A stretch of 64,000 nt of DNA from Verrucomicrobiota bacterium (lineage in GTDB: Bacteria; Verrucomicrobiota; Verrucomicrobiia; Limisphaerales; UBA11320): the NCBI GenBank assembly GCA_016199985.1, contig JACQFQ010000030.1:124001-188000 (forward strand), read 5' to 3'. The notes below the pieces were generated by a model that searched no databases, was not told the origin of the DNA, and saw only the letters and a program-made list of their open reading frames with translations. The position numbers were made by a program, and so were the translations under genes. Below, one piece after another: positions 1 to 8,271 of the stretch; within the stretch, counting starts at the first letter, position 1; each line of letters starts with the position of its first letter.

Positions 1-1637
<1,637 letters not shown>

Positions 1638-1648
1638 ACGAAGCGTTG

Positions 1649-2338
1649 TCATCGGCGACGATGAAACGCGTCGAGGGCGTAGCGCGTTCGATGGATCTCC
1701 CCAACGGTGTTCTCCCACGCGTCGCTCGGCTGGAAGGCGGTCCACTGCACGCCCCATGCCTGGGTGGCGTCGGCCATCAAACCGGCTTCCCACGCGTGTC
1801 GGTCGATGCCCGGAGGCTGATCCTGGATGGACCCCTGGATGAGCAACCCATCCCGCGTGCGGCGCTGAGCGGCGCCGGCGATCTTTCGGAGCTTCCAAAC
1901 AAGATCATGCTTCTCCGGTCCCGCAAAACATTCTCCGGGTCGCTCCTTCGCGCAGCAAGGGGCCAGCTCGACATCCGCCGTCCAACGCGCGAACGCTCGC
2001 TTCACCCACTCGTGCAGTTTTCGATAGCTCTCCTCCGCGCGAAGCCCGTGCCATCCATGCGAGGCGGGGAAAAGAAGGCTGTAGGTCCAATCCGCGGAAT
2101 GGGGAACCAACCCGCCCGCAGTGGGCCTGCGGATCAAGGGGCGCAGCGTCGTGGCTCGCTCCATCTCCGCGTGGCGCTGGAAGTAGCCGAATGTCGCGGC
2201 GGGCTGGTTCCATCCGTAGAATCTCAGGACGGGGCCCGGCCAAGTCGAGGCGGACTCCAACAGCGCGGCGTCGACCGCCATGTTCCACGACGCATCGCAG
2301 GATCCTGATCGGAACCACCTCCAGATCTCCATGCTCAT
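1649..2338 (-). CDS. LipM/LplA-family lipoyl or octanoyl transferase
   Basis: A 229-residue protein of the biotin/lipoate ligase fold, which moves octanoyl or lipoyl groups onto lipoyl-domain proteins. RRPTAGG (about 71-76) matches the family's RR-x-x-GG substrate loop. CFAGPEKHDL with Cys137, followed by RKIAGAAQRR with Lys152 and LLIQGSI, follows the pattern of LipM-type octanoyltransferases, where a Cys forms the thioester intermediate. Pure LplA ligases lack that Cys. The start MSM has a second ATG two codons in. It begins 6 bp after the CotH-like gene stop, so the two are probably co-transcribed, although no functional link is known. It converges with the histidine kinase 11 bp away. The general class is well supported. 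The choice between octanoyltransferase and ligase is inferred from the Cys. Confidence 0.75.
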   Translation of the reverse strand: MSMEIWRWFRSGSCDASWNMAVDAALLESASTWPGPVLRFYGWNQPAATFGYFQRHAEMERATTLRPLIRRPTAGGLVPHSADWTYSLLFPASHGWHGLRAEESYRKLHEWVKRAFARWTADVELAPCCAKERPGECFAGPEKHDLVWKLRKIAGAAQRRTRDGLLIQGSIQDQPPGIDRHAWEAGLMADATQAWGVQWTAFQPSDAWENTVGEIHRTRYALDAFHRRR

Positions 2339-2344
2339 GCGGAC

Positions 2345-4111
2345 CTAGTTGCCATCCGGCAGTCGTTTCAGCCGGAGCGAATCGGCGTCGAACAACGCCC
2401 GGCCCCTGCGCGCCCGGAGATCGCATACCAACTCCGCCTCGTCCTGCCCTTCCTCGACCCGAAACTCGAAGGACAACTCCTGCCAGTCCGTGTCGCCCTG
2501 AAGAGCGTTCTGTCGGCTGCGTTGGGAGACGCGGAGCCCGGCGCCCGATCCCCGAACCAGCTTGCCCCCGGTTTGCACTCCCTCGGTTCGCACGCGGCCG
2601 ATGAGCGCGTATCGCCCCGGCGGCAGCGGGATCGAAATCCGGTAGGAAGCCAGACAGGATCCCAGGGCGGGATCGGCGGGCTTCTCGGGCGCCTTCGGCT
2701 GCGCGGCCGCCGTGGAGGGCTGGGGATTGGGGGCGCTGGCGGCCGCGGGCTTGCTTTCCGCCGCGCGGGCTGGAGGCTCAATCGCTTCGATCCCCATGAT
2801 CCTGCGCCCGCTCTCGTTGCTTTGCTGGAACCGCGCTTCTCCGCCATCCACCCGGCTCCTCCATCCTTTCAGCGGCGCCTCCCCGCGGGCGTCGAACGCC
2901 AGAGGCTTCTGGTCTCCTTCGCCAAACTTCCGCTGGAGGAAAGCGGCGCGCTGCGCGACTTGCCGCGTCAGGTTCCGCACGCTCGCGTCGTGCTGCGCGG
3001 CGCGCTCGGGATCGATCGAAGCCAGGACAGGCCGCAGCCGCTGATGGACCTGATGGATCCGATTGGTCAAGGCCTCCGCCAAAAACACATTGGTCGTCAG
3101 CCAGGCGATGCGGTTGCGATAGAGCTCCGCGCCGGCGGGCGAGGACAACACGGCCTGGGCCACCATGCCTTCAGCGCCCGGCGGAATTCTGCCGGTCGGA
3201 TTCCAAAACATCTGGTCCATGCCGTGGGGAAAAAACACCGCGCGGTTCGAGTCCACATCATGATACAGACGATAGTTGTTGCGCTTCATCAGGTAGCCAT
3301 CCCAATGCCACACCATCATCTCCATGGCGATGAACGACACAAACCGATCCAGATCCAGTCGCTTCTCAAGAGCCGCCATCCGGGCGGCGGGATCCTGGAT
3401 CGCGCAGGCCTTGACCAGCGCCTCCGCCGCCGGCTGCCCGTCCCCCTCGTCGCCTGAAATCCTCTGCATCGTCTCGTTGATGTCGCGCAGGAAGCCCCCA
3501 TCGTAAAGGTTGCCCTTCGGATTTGAAAAATGGCGCCGCAGAAACTGCTTCCCAAAGCCCTCCTTCAACACATAGAGCCCCAGCTTGCGGCCGTTCAGCT
3601 CCACGATGGCGTGCGTGGTTCTGGCGGCGGGCACGCCCGAAGCCAGGAAGAGCTCGCCGCAGAGAAGCTCCGTGATGTAGCTGGAATCCTGCACAGAGTT
3701 GTTCAGATGCAGCTTCTCGAGGCCGTGGAAAGTCTGGCCCGGCTTGAACTTGTCGAAGTTCAACGTGAGCGCGGGCTGATCATCCACCGGGCGATAGCTC
3801 CCCGCCGCTCCTTTCAGATGCACGCCGACTTCCAGATACGTCCGGGCTCCCTCGATCACCGTCGCCTTCACGTACTCTCGGCCGCTTTTTCGCAGATGAT
3901 CCATCCCGGCCGCGTCAATGCGGATCTGCATCGTGGGAATCAAGCCGCCTTGAAAAAACGGATCCGCCTCGTCGCTTCGTATGGTGTGAGGCCCGGCGAT
4001 CGGCTTGGCTTCGTAGCCTGGCGAGGGGATCGCCCACCCGCACAGCCCGGAGAGCAGAAGGGCTCTCAGGCCGGCCTTGAGCGAATGTTGCGTCCAGAAA
4101 CGACGAAGCAC
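2345..4111 (-). CDS. CotH-kinase family exported protein
   Basis: A 588-residue protein with a hydrophobic signal-like N-terminus (about 13-28, GLRALLLSGLCGWAI). It carries the CotH protein-kinase-like domain: G-x-Y-V-x-KEGF near 178-186, a DG-Y-x-x-x-x-NNYRLY segment near 271-283 and HGMDQMF near 297-302, corresponding to the CotH DxxxxNN and D-x-D-Q active-site region. CotH phosphorylates surface proteins in spore formers. In verrucomicrobia and planctomycetes the family is expanded and its targets are unknown. The residues after about 410 hold a Ser/Pro/Ala-rich linker and a beta-rich C-terminal domain. The start is a GTG; no ATG lies close enough to keep the signal sequence. It is divergent from arsR, 112 bp away. 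In the family's usual D-x-D-Q, the first acid appears to be His or Gly here (HGMDQ), so activity is uncertain. Confidence 0.82.
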   Translation of the reverse strand: MLRRFWTQHSLKAGLRALLLSGLCGWAIPSPGYEAKPIAGPHTIRSDEADPFFQGGLIPTMQIRIDAAGMDHLRKSGREYVKATVIEGARTYLEVGVHLKGAAGSYRPVDDQPALTLNFDKFKPGQTFHGLEKLHLNNSVQDSSYITELLCGELFLASGVPAARTTHAIVELNGRKLGLYVLKEGFGKQFLRRHFSNPKGNLYDGGFLRDINETMQRISGDEGDGQPAAEALVKACAIQDPAARMAALEKRLDLDRFVSFIAMEMMVWHWDGYLMKRNNYRLYHDVDSNRAVFFPHGMDQMFWNPTGRIPPGAEGMVAQAVLSSPAGAELYRNRIAWLTTNVFLAEALTNRIHQVHQRLRPVLASIDPERAAQHDASVRNLTRQVAQRAAFLQRKFGEGDQKPLAFDARGEAPLKGWRSRVDGGEARFQQSNESGRRIMGIEAIEPPARAAESKPAAASAPNPQPSTAAAQPKAPEKPADPALGSCLASYRISIPLPPGRYALIGRVRTEGVQTGGKLVRGSGAGLRVSQRSRQNALQGDTDWQELSFEFRVEEGQDEAELVCDLRARRGRALFDADSLRLKRLPDGN

Positions 4112-4187
4112 GCGGCGAAGCTACACTCGGGCCGCGCCAGGGGCAAGGGACAGATCGGAAATCGGGAGTTCAACGCCGATGATTCCA

Positions 4188-4216
4188 TTGACAACGCATC
4201 GGTGGACGCCGATACG
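4188..4216 (+). promoter_or_regulatory. Candidate sigma70-type promoter of arsR
   Basis: TTGACA at 4188-4193, a 17-bp spacer and GATACG at 4211-4216 as a weak -10 (3 of 6). Transcription would begin about 7 nt later, at or next to the ATG at 4224, giving a leaderless message. The -35 is perfect and the -10 is poor. Confidence 0.4.
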
Positions 4217-4225
4217 TTTGCGTAT
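4212..4225 (+). promoter_or_regulatory. Candidate ArsR operator palindrome
   Basis: ATACG-TTTG-CGTAT is a perfect inverted repeat overlapping the proposed -10 box and start codon of arsR. ArsR-type dimers bind such dyads over their own promoters. The position fits autorepression, but binding is inferred. Confidence 0.4.
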
Positions 4226-4631
4226 GCGATCCTTGACCCAGGCGGCGAAAGCTTTTGTGGACCCCACGAGGGTGCGGGTGCTGGCGGCGCTGCTGGAGGG
4301 GGAGATGTGCGTGTGCGAGCTGTGCGACGCGCTGCGAATGACGCAGTCGACGCTCTCGACGCACCTCGCCGTGATCCGGGCGTCCGGACTCGCCGGCTCG
4401 CGAAAGGAGGGGAAGTGGATGTACTACTCCCTCCTGCCGGAGGCGCGGGAACCTATTCGATCGCTGTTCCAGTTCTTCGGCCATTCGACCTTGAGACGAC
4501 ATCCTTCGCTTGCCCCGGACGCGGCCAGGCTTCGGAGGCGCCTGGCTCTCCGCGCCGACGGCGCCTGCCGGGTGGGAATGCGGACCCGGCCCTCTCTCCG
4601 GCCGATCCACGCCAAGAAAAACCATGAATAG
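4224..4631 (+). CDS. arsR: ArsR-family As(III)/Sb(III)-responsive repressor
   Basis: A 135-residue winged-helix repressor. The segment EMCVCELCDAL carries Cys29, Cys31 and Cys34, the C-x-C-x-x-C arsenite/antimonite-sensing motif of E. coli-type ArsR. It is followed by the recognition helix region MTQSTLSTHLAVIRASGL and the wing GKWMYYSL. When metalloid binds the cysteines the repressor leaves its operator. The ATG at 4224 was chosen because it puts the first helix right before VDPTRVRVLAALL; an ATG at 4179 would add 15 residues without family similarity. The stop overlaps the aquaporin start (ATG at 4624), so the two are translationally coupled. The arginine-rich tail after about residue 85 is longer than in standard ArsR and is not recognised. 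Confidence 0.85.
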   Translation: MRSLTQAAKAFVDPTRVRVLAALLEGEMCVCELCDALRMTQSTLSTHLAVIRASGLAGSRKEGKWMYYSLLPEAREPIRSLFQFFGHSTLRRHPSLAPDAARLRRRLALRADGACRVGMRTRPSLRPIHAKKNHE

Positions 4632-5301
4632 TAAACTCAATCGCTGGGCGGCGGAATGCCTCGGAACATTCATTCTTGTGTTCGCCGGAACGGGGGCGGT
4701 GATCATCGACGACGTTCACGCCCACTCGATCACCCACGTCGGCGTCGCGCTGACGTTCGGCCTTGTCGTGCTGGCGATGATCTATGGATTGGGAGACGTC
4801 AGCGGCGCCCACTTGAATCCCGCCGTGACCCTCGGATTCGCCGGAGCAGGCCGCTTCGCGTGGGCGGATGTTCCGGGCTACGTGCTGTCTCAAATCGCCG
4901 GGGCCTTCGCCGCGAGCGGACTGCTCCATGCCCTGTTCCCCGTTCACGAGAACCTGGGCGCCACCCTCCCGGCGGGCTCGGAGATTCAGAGCTTCACGCT
5001 CGAGGTGGTCCTCACCTTCATTTTGATGCTCGTCATCCTCGGCGTTTCCACCGGCGCAAAGGAGAAGGGGATCACCGCCGGCGTCGCGGTGGGCGCGGTC
5101 ATCGCCCTGGAGGCTCTGTTTGCGGGTCCCGTGAGCGGAGCCTCGATGAATCCCGCGCGATCGCTGTCGCCCGCGGTGGTCAGCGGACACTGGGAGCACT
5201 TATGGATCTACCTGGCGGCCCCGGTGCTGGGCGCTCTGGCGGCTGTGCCGGCGTGCGGCTTGGTGCGAGGCCCGGACTGTTGTCGCGCCCAGCGCGTCTA
5301 G
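4624..5301 (+). CDS. NIP-like aquaporin/aquaglyceroporin, probable As(III) channel
   Basis: A 225-residue MIP channel with six membrane helices and two pore motifs: NPA at 65-67 (GAHLNPAVT) and NPA at 176-178 (GASMNPARS). By alignment to AqpZ and GlpF the selectivity filter reads Phe45, Ala164, Ala173, Arg179. The His that makes AqpZ water-selective is replaced by Ala, and FAGPVSGASMNPARS resembles plant NIP and bacterial NIP-like channels. Such channels, and AqpS of Sinorhizobium, sit in ars operons and let As(OH)3 leave the cell. The gene starts inside the arsR stop region, supporting co-regulation by arsenite. No arsC, arsB or arsM lies next to it. Water or glycerol transport is the alternative. 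It converges with the next gene, overlapping by 3 nt. Confidence 0.85.
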   Translation: MNSKLNRWAAECLGTFILVFAGTGAVIIDDVHAHSITHVGVALTFGLVVLAMIYGLGDVSGAHLNPAVTLGFAGAGRFAWADVPGYVLSQIAGAFAASGLLHALFPVHENLGATLPAGSEIQSFTLEVVLTFILMLVILGVSTGAKEKGITAGVAVGAVIALEALFAGPVSGASMNPARSLSPAVVSGHWEHLWIYLAAPVLGALAAVPACGLVRGPDCCRAQRV

Positions 5302-6869
5302 GATTCGAGCGGAGACTCCTGCGCGAGTCCGCGGCAGGCCTTCTCAATCAAGCCTTCGATTTCTTCCGAGCTCGCGCCGACCTTTTCCCGGGCGCGACGC
5401 AAGGCGTCGAAGTCCACAGGGATCCAGTTTTTCCACCGGGGATCGTTCAGGCCGCCGAGGTCAATGGGATCAATCGCCGCCGCGACCATGGCCTCCAGCT
5501 GCTCGGCGGACGCCTCGGCGGCTTTTGCCAGACACCCCGCCATCGCCGCGCTGTAGCCGGGGTGGTCCCGCATGAGGAAGCCCGCGCCCGCGGCGCCCGG
5601 ACGTCCCAGCCGTCGCGACGTTTCTGCAAAAATAACCGCCGCAAAATACAGTTTCGCCAGCGCCGCGAACTTGCGGCTGTTTCCCAGCTGCGGATAGCAG
5701 GCGGCGATGAAACGCGCCGCGCCATCGATGTCCTTCCGGGTCTCGAGAGCGTAGAGTTCCATCTCCGCGGCGATGCTGCTTGAGCCCCAGTGCTTGCGAA
5801 ACAGCGTCGTCATCCGATGGAGGCCCAGCAGGGTCATCGGAAAGCCGGTCGAGAACAGCGGATCCACAAATCCCGCGGCGGACGGAAGCAGGGACCATCC
5901 CTCCCCCACGATGGGCGAGCAGCAGAAGGGCATGACCGGCTGGTGAACAAAGGGTGTGGTGGCCTGACTGTGCTCAAATTGTCGCCGCACGCTGGGCAGC
6001 AATTCAAGCAGCCTTCCCCAAGCGGCGGCGCCATCGGAGAGCCCCAGTTCGCCCGCCAGCTCCGGGACCAAAGCCACGCCCGCGCTGGTGATGCCGTTGT
6101 TAAAGGGGAGAACCCAGATCCACCCGCCTTCGAAGAGATGATGCGTCGCCGCCGCGTCCGGCGGATAGGGAGGCGCCTCGGCGGACTGAAACTCCTCCAA
6201 GGATTGCGTCGGACACACGCCGCTAAAATGAGCAAAAAGGCTTTGAGTGCGCGGCAGGTTGGGCAGTGGCGTCTCGGACAACTCGAGCAAGCGAAAGAGA
6301 CTTCCGCGCGCGCCCGACGCGTCCACGACCCACTGCGCGCGCAGTTCCTCCGTGGCCCCCGCCCGCTCGAGCTGAAGGGCGCAACCGTCGCGCGACGTCG
6401 TCATCGACTTCACCCGTGTGTCGAACTGGCAGCGGGCTCCAAGCGTCTCCGCCTGCTGGCAGAGGAACTGATCAAAGTCGGGGCGATACCAGTGCGTGTC
6501 CGCGACGGTCTCCGACGGGCTTGCGGCCACGAGAAGTTGCGCGGAGTGCTGGGCGTCATCCTGGAATCGCTCGCGGCGTCGATGATGATAAAACGTGAAG
6601 CCTCGCTTCAGTCCGCAGGCGAGCTCGGGATGTCGCTTCTGCCAGGAGCCCCACTTCGCCAGGGACGCCACCTCGGGAAGATCGAAAGCCTTCGCGAAAT
6701 CCTCCAGCAACAGATTCGTGAGGGGCGTCGTGGACTCGCCGATGACGAAGCGCGGATGATGCGTCCGATCGATCAGGACCACGCTCCGGCCCATCCGTCG
6801 TAGCGCCATCGCCAACAACGAGCCCGCGAAGCCCGTCCCGATCACGGCAACGTCGCAGCGCAGGCTCAT
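5298..6869 (-). CDS. FAD-dependent oxidoreductase of the tryptophan-halogenase-like group
   Basis: A 523-residue flavoprotein. The Rossmann motif GTGFAG (11-16) binds FAD; HPRFVIGEST (39-47) is the conserved stretch of halogenase-like and geranylgeranyl-reductase-like monooxygenases. WIWVLP (250-255) resembles the WxWxIP motif of flavin-dependent halogenases, and GLKRGF (Lys88) could correspond to the halogenase active-site Lys. GWSLLPSAAGFVDPLFSTGF is the second FAD-contact region. The ATG at 6869 was chosen over an upstream extension because it sits just before the FAD motif and overlaps the previous gene's stop (ATGA). It is therefore coupled to the radical SAM gene, which suggests a joint modification pathway. 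Substrate and halogenating ability are unknown; plain hydroxylation is equally possible. Confidence 0.78.
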   Translation of the reverse strand: MSLRCDVAVIGTGFAGSLLAMALRRMGRSVVLIDRTHHPRFVIGESTTPLTNLLLEDFAKAFDLPEVASLAKWGSWQKRHPELACGLKRGFTFYHHRRRERFQDDAQHSAQLLVAASPSETVADTHWYRPDFDQFLCQQAETLGARCQFDTRVKSMTTSRDGCALQLERAGATEELRAQWVVDASGARGSLFRLLELSETPLPNLPRTQSLFAHFSGVCPTQSLEEFQSAEAPPYPPDAAATHHLFEGGWIWVLPFNNGITSAGVALVPELAGELGLSDGAAAWGRLLELLPSVRRQFEHSQATTPFVHQPVMPFCCSPIVGEGWSLLPSAAGFVDPLFSTGFPMTLLGLHRMTTLFRKHWGSSSIAAEMELYALETRKDIDGAARFIAACYPQLGNSRKFAALAKLYFAAVIFAETSRRLGRPGAAGAGFLMRDHPGYSAAMAGCLAKAAEASAEQLEAMVAAAIDPIDLGGLNDPRWKNWIPVDFDALRRAREKVGASSEEIEGLIEKACRGLAQESPLES

Positions 6870-7912
6870 GCGTTGGATCCGCAGCCGGCGGCGCAGGCGG
6901 CGGGCGGTCTCGCCTTCTGGGTCCAGTTCATTTGCTCGAGTCGATTTCGTCGCTCGCCAAAGCAAGCCTCGCAGCGGGAAAACCGTTTGAGATCCCACAG
7001 ATCCGCCAGCACGCGTCCTCGTCGGAGGCTTAATCCGTACTCAAACGCCTCCTCCAAGGCCTCAAGCGGAGGCTCGCGAAAAAGCCCTGCGTCCCGGAGG
7101 CGGTCCAGCGCTCCATTTCCGACGCGCGTGGGGATCAGCGACACAACCGTCGCGCCGGCGTCGAAGGCGACCTCGATGGATCTGCGGATCCAAACCGGCT
7201 GCTCCGTTGCGCTCATGAACGGCGGATGCGCGAGCAGGAAGACACGAACGGCGACGCCGTGGTTGGTGAGGAATCTTGAGGCATGGACGAAATTCGCGAC
7301 CGTCATTCGCTTGTTCAGCCGGGTCAGTGAAGGTTCATGCGCCGTCTCGAGACCCAGAGCCAGTTCCAGGCAGGGCGCGATGGATCCGCGAGATTCGTTG
7401 AGGAGCTGGTCGCGGAATCGAAGCACAAGGTCTCCCACCAGGCTCGGATGACACTCCACTATGACCCGGTGGAAGCCCGACGCCTGACGCGCGATTTCCA
7501 CGTGATCTTCGGAGGGAATCGCCTGGCGGTCGAAAAAGCTCCCGCTGTTGTAAAGCTTCAGGTGTCGCTCGGAGATGGGGAGCGACGCCGCGGGCTGGGG
7601 AGGAGCGTCCCCGAGTGTTCGCAGCGCTCGTTTGAGCTGTCGCGGAATCGCCCCGGGGGCGAGGGCCTGGTCCAGCGTGTTCTTCCACAAGTCGCACATC
7701 AGGCAGCGCCATGGGCACTCCCGATTGGTGAGAAAAACGGTCCATACATCAGCGAGCCCCGACCCGGTTGGAGAGGGTTCCCATTCACGAAGCAATGCGT
7801 AGGCGGACTCGGGATCCGTGGGATTCTTCGGGCCGCGTCGTCGAAGAATCCAGGCGTCCGCCTCGCGGCCAGCGGGCGGTTCGATGGAGTCGGCTGTGAG
7901 ATCCGGAGTCAT
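6866..7912 (-). CDS. Radical SAM protein, RaSEA/Elp3-like
   Basis: A 348-residue radical SAM enzyme. CPWRCLMC has Cys66, Cys70 and Cys73, the C-x3-C-x2-C that holds the 4Fe-4S cluster reducing S-adenosylmethionine. LKLYNSGSFFD, VIVECHPSLV and LALGLET follow the beta-barrel strands of the Elp3/RaSEA (TIGR01210-type) group, which includes the archaeosine radical SAM enzyme. A C-terminal CEAC and further Cys residues near the end could bind extra metal. The ATG at 7912 is preferred to a TTG at 7921. It is first in a two-gene unit with the flavoprotein (ATGA overlap). Archaeosine itself is not expected in bacteria, so the substrate is open. The family assignment beyond radical SAM is from memory of motif patterns. 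Confidence 0.8.
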   Translation of the reverse strand: MTPDLTADSIEPPAGREADAWILRRRGPKNPTDPESAYALLREWEPSPTGSGLADVWTVFLTNRECPWRCLMCDLWKNTLDQALAPGAIPRQLKRALRTLGDAPPQPAASLPISERHLKLYNSGSFFDRQAIPSEDHVEIARQASGFHRVIVECHPSLVGDLVLRFRDQLLNESRGSIAPCLELALGLETAHEPSLTRLNKRMTVANFVHASRFLTNHGVAVRVFLLAHPPFMSATEQPVWIRRSIEVAFDAGATVVSLIPTRVGNGALDRLRDAGLFREPPLEALEEAFEYGLSLRRGRVLADLWDLKRFSRCEACFGERRNRLEQMNWTQKARPPAACAAGCGSNA

Positions 7913-8271
7913 CAACGTCAACCTGGACCATCAAGACGGACACCGCCCCCGCTTTGCAATCCCGCAATGGAGAGGTCGGGCGCCAAGACACGCAAATGAG
8001 CTCCAACATCCCCTCCACAAGCGCCAACTGCGCGCCGCCAAACCGAGGGAGAACAAACCCGCAAGCGCCAACGGCACGATACTATCAAGACCCCCCAGAT
8101 GGCCCCCGCTTGATTGTTCAATGACAAGATGCGACCCCAGATGGACCTCCGCGGCAAAGACAGCCAGACGATGCTTGATGCCCTCCCTGCGAGAGCGATA
8201 GCGTGAATCCCACGGCGAAAGATCGGCGCAAGTCAGTGGCGTCAGCGCTAATACTTCCGCGCCGCACGACC
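7913..8271. other. Intergenic region between divergent genes
   Basis: About 360 bp between the radical SAM gene (leftward) and the pectate-lyase-like gene (rightward). It should carry both promoters. No convincing -35/-10 pair, RNA gene or repeat was seen. Confidence 0.5.

Noticed and set aside
4077..4223. Extended N-terminus for ArsR
   Set aside because: The extra residues are basic and unlike the family; the -35 box and dyad lie inside this stretch.
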